Shown here: in pieces, positions 8,425-17,394 of the stretch
How positions within the stretch are numbered: position 1 is the first letter of the stretch
How the letters are laid out: each line of letters begins with the position of its first letter
Assembly (NCBI GenBank): GCA_947475065.1
Contig: CANJLB010000006.1
Coordinates: 48,001 to 112,000, forward strand
Source: Opitutia bacterium
Lineage (GTDB): Bacteria > Verrucomicrobiota > Verrucomicrobiia > Opitutales > Opitutaceae
Reading direction: 5' to 3'
Length of the DNA: 64,000 nucleotides
Notes under the pieces: model-generated
What the model saw: only the letters and a program-made list of their open reading frames with translations
What the model was told of the DNA's origin: nothing
The model's database searches: none
Translations under genes and position numbers: made by a program

Positions 8425-9299
8425 GGCAGGGACCCGCCGGCGGCCGGCAGCATCGGGACCGCCGGCGCCGGGTCCCGGACCAGCACCGTGACATTGTCGA
8501 GCGTGGACAGCCCGGAGGGAAGAAGCACCTCGCCGTTTTGAAAGATTCCGTCGGCGCTCGGCTCGACGCGGGTGAGCAGGCCGACCGGCAGCCCGGCGGG
8601 AAACACCCCGCCCTTGCCCGAAGTGAGCAACCGCCGCCCCCGGCCGCCCGCCTCCATGGTGAGGTCGGACCGCAAATACTCGACCGTGCCGCGCGCCGGC
8701 CCAAACGCGGGGTTGTCCCCGCCCGTATAGCTGACCGGCCAAAGATCGCCCTCGACGACCACCGAAAGCCGCACGCCCGGATCGCCCACCAGCGCGACCA
8801 CGGCGGTGTGCGCGTGCACCTCGGTTACGCGCCCGACCACCCCGTCTGCAGACACCACCGGCGCGTTCAGCGGGATGCCATAGTCCGAGCCTTTGTCGAT
8901 GACCAGCTGCTGCCACCAGGCGGAAAAATCCCGCGTCATGACCCCCGCATGCTGGTAGCGCCAGCCGGGCAGCGGCCGGAGATTGAGCAGTTCGCGATAA
9001 CGGCGGTTTTCGTCCATGACCTGCTCCAGCCGGGCCACGCCAAGCTCGTAACCGGCCAGAGCAGTGGCGGTGTCGCTGCCAGCAGCGATCAATTCATTGA
9101 CCGAACGCGAACGCAGCGCCCAGTACTCCTGCAGCTGCCGCACCTTGCCCGCGGTGACCAGCGCCGGTGCCTGCGCCTCAAACAGCGCGGTGCGCGCAAA
9201 CCGCTTCACGAACGCCGGCACGACCAGCCATGCCAGCGCGACCACGCCGAGGGTGAAAAACGGCCGGGCTTGGCCGGAGATTTGGTTGAGCAGACGCAC
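8421..9299 (-). CDS. mreC: Rod shape-determining protein MreC
   Basis: A 292-residue bitopic protein that links the cytoplasmic MreB filament system to periplasmic PBP2. It has an N-terminal membrane segment (FFTLGVVALAWLVVPAF), a helical coiled-coil region (about residues 70-105 with ENRRYRELLNLRP) and a beta-rich domain carrying DKGSDYGIPLNAPVVSADGV and VGRVTEVHAHTAVV, the family hallmarks. It begins the mreC-mreD-mrdA operon. mreB, normally just upstream, is absent; the gene upstream is clpC, 104 nt away on the same strand. The start at 9299 leaves a short basic cytoplasmic tail. Confidence 0.93.
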   Translation of the reverse strand: MRLLNQISGQARPFFTLGVVALAWLVVPAFVKRFARTALFEAQAPALVTAGKVRQLQEYWALRSRSVNELIAAGSDTATALAGYELGVARLEQVMDENRRYRELLNLRPLPGWRYQHAGVMTRDFSAWWQQLVIDKGSDYGIPLNAPVVSADGVVGRVTEVHAHTAVVALVGDPGVRLSVVVEGDLWPVSYTGGDNPAFGPARGTVEYLRSDLTMEAGGRGRRLLTSGKGGVFPAGLPVGLLTRVEPSADGIFQNGEVLLPSGLSTLDNVTVLVRDPAPAVPMLPAAGGSLP

Positions 9300-9403
9300 G
9301 GGTTAACGGAAACCCACTCTGCGCGACGTCCCCACGCTTGGCACGGAAAATCTGGCAGACGGCGGGACCCTGCACGGCACCCCGTTCGCGGAGGCCCGCC
9401 CGC

Positions 9404-11944
9404 TCAGGTCGCCACGCCGGTGTCGGCAGGCGGCTGGGCGGCGGGGGTCAGCAGCTTGAACTCAAGCTTGTCGCCGGTGCGGATTACGTGCACGAGAACG
9501 CCATCCTTCACCTCGCCCCGGAGCAGAGCCTCGGCAAGCGGATCCTCAAGGTAGTGCTCCACGGCGCGGCGCAATGGGCGCGCGCCGTATTTTTCGTCGT
9601 AGCCTTTTTCGATGAGGAGCGTTTTCGCCTCAGGCGTGACCTCCAAGGTAATTTTTCGGTCGGTGAGCCGCTGAGTAAACTTCGTCAGTTCCAACTCGAC
9701 GATCTTGATGAGGTCGGCCTTGTCGAGCGGGCGGAAGAAAATCACGTCGGAAATGCGGTTGAGAAACTCGGGCTTGAAGACCCGTTTGGCCTCCTCAAGG
9801 ACCTTTTCGCGCATTTTCTCGGCGTCGCCGAAATTGCCGCCCAAGGCGGCGGCGAAGCCCATCGAGGTCTGGCGCTGCAGGAGGTGTGCGCCGACATTGC
9901 TCGTCATGATGATGATGGTGTTCCGGAAATCCACCGTGCGGCCGAGCGAGTCGGTCAGGCGGCCGTCCTCCAGAATTTGCAGCAGGATTTGCAGCACATC
10001 GGGGTGCGCCTTCTCGACCTCATCGAAGAGCACGACCGCATAAGGCTTGCGCCGCACCGCCTCGGTCAGCTGGCCGCCCTCGTCATAGCCGATGTAACCG
10101 GGAGGCGCGCCGACCAGCCGGGAGGCGGTGTGCTTCTCCATGTATTCGCTCATATCGAGCTGGATGAGCGCGTCCTGCTTGCCGAACATCTGGGCGGCAA
10201 GCTGCTTTGCGGTCTCGGTCTTGCCGACCCCGGTGGGCCCGACGAACATGAACGACCCGATGGGACGGCGCGGATCCTTGAGATCGGCGCGCGAGCGGCG
10301 CAGGGCGCGCGCGATGGCCGAGGCGGCGACCTCCTGCCCGACGACATGCGCGGTAATCTCCGTTTCCAGCAGGAGCAATTTCTCGCTGTCCTTCTTTTCC
10401 ATCCGCGAGAGCGGGATGCCGGTCCAGTCGGCGACGACCTGCGTCATGAGCTCCTCGTCCACGACGACGCGTTTCTCGTCGCGGGACTTTTTCCATGCCG
10501 AGGTGGTATCCTCCAACCGGATGCGGAGCTGTTTCTCGTGGTCGCGGAACTTGGCGGCCTCCTCAAACCGTTGGGCGGCGATGGCGGCCTCCTTCTGCGC
10601 GCAGACCTGTTCGATTTCCTTGCCGAGCCCCTCGAGGTCGGGCGGGCGGACAAGCGCGGCGATGCGGGCACGCGAACCGGCCTCGTCCATCACGTCTATG
10701 GCCTTGTCGGGCAGGAAACGGCCGGTGATGTAGCGGTCGGAAAGCTTGGCAGCCGCCGTGAGGGCGGAATCGGTGAACGTCGCCTTGTGGTGGTCCTCGT
10801 ATTTCGAACGGATGCCCTTGAGAATGGTGATGGTGTCCTCGACGGACGGCGGCTCGACCTTGACCGACTGAAAACGGCGGTCGAGGGCGGAGTCCTTCTC
10901 GATGTGCTTGCGGTATTCGGTGAGCGTGGTCGCGCCGACGCACTGGAGCTCGCCGCGCGCCAGCGCGGGCTTGAAGATGTTGGACGCGTCCATCGCGCCC
11001 TCGGCCGCGCCGGCCCCGACGATGGTGTGCATCTCGTCAATGAAAACGATGACGTTCTTCGAGCGGCGGATCTCGTCCATCACGGCCTTGATGCGCTCCT
11101 CAAACTGGCCGCGGTATTTCGTGCCGGCGACCATGAGGGCGAGGTCGAGGGTGATGACCTTCCGGTCGAGGAGGAGCTCCGGGACGATGCCGCTGACGAT
11201 CTCCTGCGCGAGACCCTCGACGATGGCGGTCTTGCCGACGCCGGCCTCGCCGATGAGCACGGGGTTGTTCTTGGTGCGGCGGCAGAGAATCTGGACGACG
11301 CGGCGGATCTCGGTCTTGCGGCCGACCACGGGGTCGAGCTGGCCCTTGCGCGCCAGCTCGGTGAGGTCGCGGCCAAAGGCCTTGAGCGCGGGTGTCTTCA
11401 ACTCCTTCTTGTCGTCGGTCGCGCCGGAGGGACGCTGCGGGTTGCCGGCGCCGGCGTGCGACTCGTCGCCGCTCTCGCCGCTGCCCGTGCCGCCAAACTG
11501 CGGGTCGAGCTCCTTCAGGATTTCCTGCCGCACACGCTCGATATCCACTTCGAGCTCCTTCAGGACCCGGGCGGCCACGCCCTCGCCCTCGCGCAGTAAG
11601 CCGAGCAGCAGGTGCTCCGTGCCCACATAAGAATGGCTCAGAGCCTTCGCCTCCCGGCCGGCGAGCGCAAGCACCTTTTTGACGCGCGGGGTGTAAGGGA
11701 CGCTGCCTTGAACCCCGCCTTCCGTGCCGGTGCCAACCTGTTTCTCGACCTCGGCGCGGACCTTCTCCAGGTCGAGTCCCATCTTCTGGATGACACTGAC
11801 AGCGACGCCTTGCCCGAGCTTGATCAGGCCGAGCAGGAGATGCTCGGTCCCGAGGTAATTGTGGTGAAAGCGCTCGGCCTCCTTGCGGGCGAGCGCGAGC
11901 ACCTGCTGGGCGCGGGGCGTGAAGTTGTTGAGTTGTCCGTCCAT
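9404..11944 (-). CDS. clpC: ClpC-type AAA+ unfoldase
   Basis: An 846-residue Hsp100 unfoldase that feeds proteins to ClpP. Two N-terminal Clp_N repeats are present ([20 protein letters not shown] and [20 protein letters not shown]). The first AAA domain has Walker [10 protein letters not shown] (Lys238). A UvrB/C-like middle domain contains EKQLRIRLE and a FEEAAKFRD motif, which separates ClpC from ClpA and ClpB. The second AAA domain has GPTGVGKTE (Lys575) and the [17 protein letters not shown] segment. It is the third gene after mcsA and mcsB, 13 nt behind mcsB. In Firmicutes this unfoldase degrades proteins tagged with phosphoarginine by McsB; the same coupling is inferred here. Confidence 0.95.
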   Translation of the reverse strand: MDGQLNNFTPRAQQVLALARKEAERFHHNYLGTEHLLLGLIKLGQGVAVSVIQKMGLDLEKVRAEVEKQVGTGTEGGVQGSVPYTPRVKKVLALAGREAKALSHSYVGTEHLLLGLLREGEGVAARVLKELEVDIERVRQEILKELDPQFGGTGSGESGDESHAGAGNPQRPSGATDDKKELKTPALKAFGRDLTELARKGQLDPVVGRKTEIRRVVQILCRRTKNNPVLIGEAGVGKTAIVEGLAQEIVSGIVPELLLDRKVITLDLALMVAGTKYRGQFEERIKAVMDEIRRSKNVIVFIDEMHTIVGAGAAEGAMDASNIFKPALARGELQCVGATTLTEYRKHIEKDSALDRRFQSVKVEPPSVEDTITILKGIRSKYEDHHKATFTDSALTAAAKLSDRYITGRFLPDKAIDVMDEAGSRARIAALVRPPDLEGLGKEIEQVCAQKEAAIAAQRFEEAAKFRDHEKQLRIRLEDTTSAWKKSRDEKRVVVDEELMTQVVADWTGIPLSRMEKKDSEKLLLLETEITAHVVGQEVAASAIARALRRSRADLKDPRRPIGSFMFVGPTGVGKTETAKQLAAQMFGKQDALIQLDMSEYMEKHTASRLVGAPPGYIGYDEGGQLTEAVRRKPYAVVLFDEVEKAHPDVLQILLQILEDGRLTDSLGRTVDFRNTIIIMTSNVGAHLLQRQTSMGFAAALGGNFGDAEKMREKVLEEAKRVFKPEFLNRISDVIFFRPLDKADLIKIVELELTKFTQRLTDRKITLEVTPEAKTLLIEKGYDEKYGARPLRRAVEHYLEDPLAEALLRGEVKDGVLVHVIRTGDKLEFKLLTPAAQPPADTGVAT

Positions 11945-11957
11945 GTTTTCGTGCGGT

Positions 11958-13043
11958 TCAGTTGCGGCCTAACACCATGAAGTCCGGTTTGGTAAAATTG
12001 GCAAACTCGGAACGCAAAACGCCGGCGCGTAGCACGTCGCGCTGGCCGGGCTCAAACCTGCCCTTGGCCGCGTGCTGGAGGTGGCCGGGCTGGCACTCGA
12101 TCAGCAGCCGGTCAATGACCGCCCGCGCGACGGCGGGGAAGACGCCGAGGTCAATGCCGAGGCGGAGCAGCGAGAGGAGGTTCATCGCCTCGCTGGAACT
12201 GAGAAGGTGGCTGTACTGGAGGATGCCGTAGGCGCGGCCGATCTTGTCGAGCAGCTTGTGGGCGTCGGTCTCGAGGAGCTTGGCGCGGGCGTTGAGCTCA
12301 TGCTCGTTGATGGTGTTGAGCACGCTGCCAAGGCGCTGGAGGATCTGCTCCTCCGTCTCGCCGAGCGTCGTCTGGTTGGAAATTTGAAAAATGCTGCCGC
12401 TCGCGTCGGAACCCTCGCCAAAGAGACCGCGCACCACGAGGCCAAGCTGGTTGACGGCGCGGACGACGCGCTCCATCTGGCCGGAGATGACCAGCGCGGG
12501 CAGATGCATCATGGCCGAGGCGCGCATGCCGGTGCCGAGATTGGTCGGGCAGGCGGTGAGATAGCCGAGGGTGGGAGAAAAGGCGAAGTCGAGCCGCTCC
12601 TCCAGCTCGGAGTCGAGGCCGTCAATCGCGGCCCAGGCCTTTTTCAACTGCAAGCCCGAGCGCAACACCTGCAGGCGGAGGTGGTCCTCCTCGTTGATCA
12701 TGACGGAAACCGTCTGCTCCCGGTTGATGACCACGCCGGCCTGGCCGGACGAGCCACTCAGTTCGCGGGAAATGAGATGGCGCTCGACGAGCATCTGGCG
12801 GTCGAGTTCGGACAGCTCGTCGACCACGGCGCTGGCGGCGCGTTTCATCGGCGAGGCGGCCACGACGGCGGCGCGGCAGGCCTCCAGCACCTGCGTGCGC
12901 TGCGCGGCCTTGGCCCGGCCGGGGAACGGCCGGCCGTCGAGGTTGCGCGCGAGCCGGATGCGCGTCATCAGCACGATGGCGGTCTTGCTGCTGGCGCTGT
13001 CTGTCAGCTCGGAAGGGGCGGCGAGGAGGTCGGTGATTTTCAT
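11958..13043 (-). CDS. mcsB: Protein arginine kinase McsB
   Basis: A 361-residue member of the phosphagen kinase family that phosphorylates arginine side chains of proteins. It keeps VLMTRIRLARNL in the N-terminal part, VINREQTVSVMINEEDHLRL in the nucleotide-binding core, and GYLTACPTNLGTGMR with the reactive cysteine region. A C-terminal RAGVLRSEF lies near the end. In Bacillus, McsB with its activator McsA marks misfolded proteins and the CtsR repressor for ClpCP. Here it lies 3 nt after mcsA and 13 nt before clpC. No ctsR gene is present. Confidence 0.93.
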   Translation of the reverse strand: MKITDLLAAPSELTDSASSKTAIVLMTRIRLARNLDGRPFPGRAKAAQRTQVLEACRAAVVAASPMKRAASAVVDELSELDRQMLVERHLISRELSGSSGQAGVVINREQTVSVMINEEDHLRLQVLRSGLQLKKAWAAIDGLDSELEERLDFAFSPTLGYLTACPTNLGTGMRASAMMHLPALVISGQMERVVRAVNQLGLVVRGLFGEGSDASGSIFQISNQTTLGETEEQILQRLGSVLNTINEHELNARAKLLETDAHKLLDKIGRAYGILQYSHLLSSSEAMNLLSLLRLGIDLGVFPAVARAVIDRLLIECQPGHLQHAAKGRFEPGQRDVLRAGVLRSEFANFTKPDFMVLGRN

Positions 13044-13046
13044 GTT

Positions 13047-13562
13047 TCAGCGTTTGGCCGGACCGGACTCGGGCGCGATGGACTCGCGCACCTGATGAAT
13101 CTCATCCCGGGTCCGCGCGGCGTCCTCATAACGCTCGCTTTTGATCGCCTCGGTCAGGTCGAGTTCCAGCTTGGTCAGGCGGTCGTACAGGGACTTCCGC
13201 TCCAATGCCCGGCAGGGAACCTTGCCGGTGTGCGTGACGCCTTTGTGCATATTTTCCAGCAGCGGCGTGAGCAGGTCGGAAAACGTCTCATAGCAGCGCG
13301 GGCATCCAAAGCGGCCGTGTTTCTTGAAGTCGCCGGCCGTGGCACCGCACTGCTCGCAACGCAACCCGGCGGCGGACGGGCCGGGGTTGAGCGAGGCCTT
13401 GAGCAGGAGATCAGCCAGCGAAAAGCCGCTCGGGTCCGTCACCCCCTTGGCCTGCGCGCAGGTTTCGCACAGGTCCACCTTGTGAACCTTGGCGTTCACG
13501 ATCTGGGTGAGATGGACGGTCGCAGGCTGCTTGCAAAGGTCGCATTTGAGCGGGCTGGGCAT
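13047..13562 (-). CDS. mcsA: McsA-like zinc-finger and UVR-motif protein
   Basis: A 171-residue protein starting MPSPLKCDLCKQ. It has two pairs of CxxC zinc ligands: CDLC with CETC (about residues 7 to 38), and CEQC with CPRC (about residues 63 to 85). A C-terminal UVR motif follows (KLELDLTEAIKSERYEDAAR). This is the layout of McsA, which binds and activates McsB. The gene is first in mcsA-mcsB-clpC. The ATG at 13562 starts just before the first zinc pair; a longer reading frame upstream is arginine-rich and unconserved. A weak TTGATT-N17-ATCTTT element lies just upstream on the minus strand. Confidence 0.9.
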   Translation of the reverse strand: MPSPLKCDLCKQPATVHLTQIVNAKVHKVDLCETCAQAKGVTDPSGFSLADLLLKASLNPGPSAAGLRCEQCGATAGDFKKHGRFGCPRCYETFSDLLTPLLENMHKGVTHTGKVPCRALERKSLYDRLTKLELDLTEAIKSERYEDAARTRDEIHQVRESIAPESGPAKR

Positions 13563-13763
13563 AGGGAAAGATCGGGCGGTTGGACGAAAAATCAAGGTGA
13601 ATGAGCGTACACCATGCCAAGACTGTGCGCGCTGGCAAGCGCACGATGGAGAATCCCCCGGTGCCAGATTCCTACGGCAGGGAAAGCTCAGCCGGAAAAA
13701 GGCCGGGCTCAAACGGATCGGCGGGCTGACATGGGCCGGCGCACGGTGACGGGCACGGCACGC

Positions 13764-14630
13764 TCAAATCCGGGTGCCTTCGCTGAGTACGCGGCGGGCA
13801 AAGGCAGCACGCACGCGCGCCGTGATGGGGCCGGGCTTGCCGGTGCCGATCTCGCGACCGTCGAGCTTGACGACCGGGATGACCTCGGCCCCCGTGCCGG
13901 TGAGGAAGCACTCGTCCGCGCACCAGATATCGTAGCGCGTCAGGGCGGCTTCGCTGACTGGCACTTCCAGTTCCGCCGCAATGTCGAAGATCGCACCGCG
14001 CGTGATCCCCTTGAGCGCACCATGCGAGGCGGATGGCGTGAACAGCCCGCCCTTGTGGACGGTGAAGACATTGTCCGCCGTGCATTCGGCGACATGGCCC
14101 TGGTCGTTGAGCATGATGGCCTCAAGCGCGCCGGCCTGCCGGGCCTCGATCTTGCCGAGGATATTGTTGAGGTAGTTGAGCGACTTGACCGTGGGCGGCA
14201 GCGCGGCCGGCCCGATGCGGCGCGTGGGCACGGTGACGATGGCGAGGCCGTTGTCGTAATGCTCCTGGGGATAGATGGAGATTTTCCCGGCAATGATGAA
14301 GACCGTGGGCTTCGCGCACGACCACGGCGCGAGACCAAGGTCGCCCACGCCGCGCGTGACCACGAGGCGGATGTAGGCGTCGCGCAGGCCGTTCACCCGG
14401 CAGGTTTCGCAGGTGGCTGCACGCAGCTCGGCGCGCGTGAGCGGAAGCGTGAGCAGGATGGCCTTGGCGGAATACTCCAGACGTTCCAAGTGTTCTTCGA
14501 GACGGAAGATGTTGCCCGCATAAAGCCGGATGCCCTCGAACACGCCGTCCCCATAGAGGAGGCCGTGGTCGAAAACGGAGACCTTGGCGTCGGCCTCGTC
14601 CACAAATTTGCCATCGAAAAAGATTTTCAT
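13764..14630 (-). CDS. ilvE: Class IV PLP aminotransferase, branched-chain amino acid type
   Basis: A 288-residue fold-type IV aminotransferase. It contains FDHGLLYGDGVFEGIRLYAG, the N-terminal signature with the conserved tyrosine and glycine, and TVKSLNYLNNILGKIEAR, which carries the PLP lysine in VKSLNYL. AECTADNVFTVHKG matches the family region that binds the phosphate of PLP. The class includes branched-chain aminotransferase, D-alanine aminotransferase and ADC lyase. The RLYAG and SLNYLNN pattern fits IlvE of the shorter archaeal-type group, but D-alanine aminotransferase cannot be excluded. A TGGACA-type -35 and TACGCT-type -10 lie just upstream (14637-14666, minus strand). Confidence 0.85.
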   Translation of the reverse strand: MKIFFDGKFVDEADAKVSVFDHGLLYGDGVFEGIRLYAGNIFRLEEHLERLEYSAKAILLTLPLTRAELRAATCETCRVNGLRDAYIRLVVTRGVGDLGLAPWSCAKPTVFIIAGKISIYPQEHYDNGLAIVTVPTRRIGPAALPPTVKSLNYLNNILGKIEARQAGALEAIMLNDQGHVAECTADNVFTVHKGGLFTPSASHGALKGITRGAIFDIAAELEVPVSEAALTRYDIWCADECFLTGTGAEVIPVVKLDGREIGTGKPGPITARVRAAFARRVLSEGTRI

Positions 14631-14636
14631 TGCACC

Positions 14637-14666
14637 AGCGTAGGAAGTGCGCGGAGAGTTTGTCCA
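14637..14666 (-). promoter_or_regulatory. Candidate promoter of the aminotransferase gene
   Basis: On the minus strand, TGGACA (14661-14666) is followed after 18 nt by TACGCT (14637-14642). The start codon is only six bases further on, which would give a very short leader. The match to the consensus is moderate (five of six and four of six). Confidence 0.35.
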
Positions 14667-14728
14667 GCCTCGCCAAAAACTTTTGTTTCTGCTGTTGCTT
14701 TTCCCAAACAGTTCCCTTTCGTTTTTCC

Positions 14729-15487
14729 ATGAAAACTCCACTCCCCCTCATGTCCAACTCCACCCGACGCCCGCAAGCGGGCTTTACCCTCATCGAACTG
14801 CTGACCGTCATTGCCATCATCGGCATCTTGGCGTCCATCATCATCCCTACGCTTGGCGCCGTCCAGGAAGGTGTGAAGCGCAGCGTCGAGGCCACCAATC
14901 TCCGCAGTATCGGACAAGGCGCCCTCGCCTATGGTGCCGCCAACGATGGCTTCATGCCTGATCCAAAAAGTGAAAAACAGCCCGCCGGTGACCTCTATCA
15001 CACTTGGATGGCTATTCTGGCCAAATCTGGCGACATGACCGATCCTAAGATGTATTTCTCAAAAATTGACAAAAATTTCCCCGCTCCCAAAGACATACCC
15101 GCCAGCATACTCAAAAAAGATAGAGTCGGTGTAGATGACACGATGACCAGTGAAACACAGGCTTGGGAACTCATCGGTGGTCTTAAAACCGGTGATGCGG
15201 CCACAACCCCCATCGCCTATACGCGCGGTCTAACAACCGCTGGCACTTGGGAACTTAAAAAGGGTGTTTATGCCGATTGGGGCGGACATATGGTTTTTCT
15301 GAACGGAAGCACTGCCACCTTTCAGGGTGGAGTTAAGGATAAGCTAACCAGCACCACTGAAGAGAAAACCAGCAACATCAAGAAAACTGTCAAGCAACGT
15401 GGAACCAAACCTACTCAGTTATTTTATGGCCCCGGTGGCATCGCCTCCAGCATTGGTACTCCTAGTGGGACCACTCCGGAAAAATGA
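14729..15487 (+). CDS. Prepilin-type N-terminal cleavage/methylation protein
   Basis: A 252-residue type IV pilin-like or type II secretion pseudopilin-like protein. The N-terminus has a short basic leader (NSTRRPQAG) and then the class III signal FTLIELLTVIAIIGILASII; processing is expected between G and F, by a PilD-type peptidase, with the fifth mature residue Glu. The remainder is a soluble domain typical of the many such proteins in Opitutaceae and Planctomycetes (ATNLRSIGQGALAYGAANDG), whose role is unclear. The gene is visibly AT-richer than its neighbours (for example 15050-15130), hinting at transfer or different selection. A good terminator follows at 15527-15554. Confidence 0.9.
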   Translation: MKTPLPLMSNSTRRPQAGFTLIELLTVIAIIGILASIIIPTLGAVQEGVKRSVEATNLRSIGQGALAYGAANDGFMPDPKSEKQPAGDLYHTWMAILAKSGDMTDPKMYFSKIDKNFPAPKDIPASILKKDRVGVDDTMTSETQAWELIGGLKTGDAATTPIAYTRGLTTAGTWELKKGVYADWGGHMVFLNGSTATFQGGVKDKLTSTTEEKTSNIKKTVKQRGTKPTQLFYGPGGIASSIGTPSGTTPEK

Positions 15488-15526
15488 TCCCGGAGTTGCG
15501 CGCTGAAACATCAGCCAGAGCTTACG

Positions 15527-15554
15527 GCCCCGCCCAAACCGGCGGGGCTTTTTA
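15527..15554 (+). terminator. Rho-independent terminator after the prepilin-like gene
   Basis: A perfect 8-bp stem, GCCCCGCC (15527-15534) with GGCGGGGC (15541-15548), encloses a six-base loop. It is followed by TTTTTATTTT. It lies 40 nt after the prepilin-like stop and just before the pyrophosphatase gene. Confidence 0.85.
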
Positions 15555-15598
15555 TTTTCTTCCGGCCCCGTCCCATCCTCCTCAAGCTCCGCCGCCAC

Positions 15599-17338
15599 AT
15601 GCGTGCCCCGGCCCAACCGCCCACCACCTACGTCATCGGCCACAAGAACCCCGATGCCGACTCCATCTGCTCGGCCATCGCCTACGCCGCCTACAAGGAG
15701 GTGCGCGGCGAGCGCGGCCATGTCGCCGCCCGCTGCGGCAACTCGAACGCCCGCATTGATGCCATCCTCGCCCGTTTCGGCCAGCCGCTGCCGCTTTTTC
15801 TCGGCGACGTTTCGCCGCGCGTGCGTGACCTGATGGTGAGCGACGTCATCGCGGTGGACACCGGGGCCACGTGCGCCGAGGCGCTCGACCTGCTCGACCG
15901 GCACAATCTCCGCCTGCTGCCCGTCACCGGCCCCGGCGCGCGCGTCGTCGGCACGGTCTCACTCGCGCACCTCGGCGGCATTTTCATCCCCCGCGCCAGC
16001 GATCCGCGCCTCATGCGGCAGGTTCACACCTCGCTCGGTCACATTGCCCGTGCGCTCTCGGCCCGCGTCCTGCACGCCAGCGATCCGGGCCGCGTCGAGG
16101 AGCTATATGTCCGCCTCGGTACCATGGCCACACGCTCGTTCTGGAAAGTCTCCGAGCAGGAAAACATCCCCGCCGATCGCTCGCTCATCATTGTCGGCGA
16201 CCGCCGCGAGATCCAGCAGCGCGCCATCGAGCTCGGCGTCCGCTCGCTCATCATCACCAGCAACCTGCCGGTGGACGATGACATCGTCGCGCAGGCGCGT
16301 GCGCGCGGCACCGGCGTGCTCATCAGCCCGCACGACTCCGCCACCACTGCCTGGGTGGTGCGCGCCGCCGCCACGATCACGCGGGTGGTCGAGCCGCAGT
16401 TCGTGTCCGTCCACCCCGACACCCGCGCAGCCGACATCCGGCGCAAGTTTCCCGCCCGGGACATGCAGACGCCCGCGTTCATGGTCCTGGACGACGCCGG
16501 CGCGCTCATCGGTGTGCTCTCGAAAGGTGATTTGCTCAAGCCCGCCACCACGCGCCTCGTGCTCGTGGACCACAACGAGCTCAGCCAGGCCGTTGCCGGA
16601 GCGGATCAGGTAAACGTCGTCGAGATCATTGACCATCACCGCCTCGGCCCGCTGCACACGCCACAGCCGATTTTGTTTCTCAACGAGCCCGTCGGCTCCA
16701 CCTGCACCATCGTGGCCGACCTGTTCCGCCGCGAAAATCTGCTGCCCACGCCCGCGGTCGCCGGCCTGATGATGGCCGGCCTCATCTCCGACACGCTCCA
16801 TCTGCAAAGCCCCACCACGACAGGCAAGGACGCGTTCATTCTCGCCTGGCTGGGCAACATCGCCGGCGCGGACTCGCGCCGGCTCGCCGAGGAAATTTTC
16901 AGCTCCGGTTCCGTGATTCTCGCCAGTCCGCCGGCGAAATCCGTGCGCGCCGACTTCAAGCTCTACGACGAGGATGGCGTGTCTTTCGCCGTCTCGCAGG
17001 TCGAGGAGCTGGGTTTCGACAATTTTCATACCCACGCCCGCGCGCTGGCCGACGCCCTCGCCGCCGTGCGCGAGGACGAACGCCTGGCCTTCGCCGCGCT
17101 GCTCGTCACCGACATCAACACCCAGAACTCGCTGCTTTTGGTGAAAGGTGACCCCGTGTTTCTCCAACGCATCACCCATCCGACCGTCGTGGAAAATGAA
17201 ATCTACGATCTCCCCGGCGTCGTCTCACGTAAAAAACAGCTCATCCCCTACCTGACCAGCCTGCTCCATGAAATCGCGGCCGACGGCGTCGTGCTCTCCA
17301 CTTCGACCCGAAGCGCCACGCCGTTTACCCGCAGCTGA
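15599..17338 (+). CDS. ppaC: Manganese-dependent inorganic pyrophosphatase with CBS and DRTGG inserts
   Basis: A 579-residue family II pyrophosphatase of the DHH superfamily, hydrolysing pyrophosphate to phosphate. The first metal motif is VIGHKNPDADSICSA (about residues 12-26) and the DHH motif is IIDHHRLGP (Asp345). LISDTLHL and the C-terminal DHHA2 part with KQLIPYLTSLL follow. Between the N-terminal metal motifs and DHH lies a long insert with two CBS halves (MVSDVIAVDTGATCAEALDL; PARDMQTPAFMVLD) around a DRTGG-like domain. In known enzymes such CBS inserts bind adenine nucleotides and regulate activity; that is inferred here. The gene converges on pyrC. Confidence 0.9.
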   Translation: MRAPAQPPTTYVIGHKNPDADSICSAIAYAAYKEVRGERGHVAARCGNSNARIDAILARFGQPLPLFLGDVSPRVRDLMVSDVIAVDTGATCAEALDLLDRHNLRLLPVTGPGARVVGTVSLAHLGGIFIPRASDPRLMRQVHTSLGHIARALSARVLHASDPGRVEELYVRLGTMATRSFWKVSEQENIPADRSLIIVGDRREIQQRAIELGVRSLIITSNLPVDDDIVAQARARGTGVLISPHDSATTAWVVRAAATITRVVEPQFVSVHPDTRAADIRRKFPARDMQTPAFMVLDDAGALIGVLSKGDLLKPATTRLVLVDHNELSQAVAGADQVNVVEIIDHHRLGPLHTPQPILFLNEPVGSTCTIVADLFRRENLLPTPAVAGLMMAGLISDTLHLQSPTTTGKDAFILAWLGNIAGADSRRLAEEIFSSGSVILASPPAKSVRADFKLYDEDGVSFAVSQVEELGFDNFHTHARALADALAAVREDERLAFAALLVTDINTQNSLLLVKGDPVFLQRITHPTVVENEIYDLPGVVSRKKQLIPYLTSLLHEIAADGVVLSTSTRSATPFTRS

Positions 17339-17351
17339 GGGGAAACCAGTC

Positions 17352-17385
17352 CTGCCCCCGCGCTTCGGGGCAAAGCGGGGAGCAG
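17352..17385. terminator. Candidate bidirectional terminator between converging genes
   Basis: CTGCCCCCGC (17352-17361) can pair with GCGGGGAGCAG (17375-17385) with one bulged base, enclosing a 13-base loop. It sits in the 56-nt gap between the convergent pyrophosphatase and pyrC genes. No strong T-tract follows on either side, so this is tentative. Confidence 0.4.
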
Positions 17386-17394
17386 CCCGGCAAT

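Noticed and set aside
9338..11599. A 753-codon plus-strand frame opposite clpC
   Set aside because: Shadow of the clpC coding sequence; the composition is rich in leucine, glutamate and arginine, with no domain.
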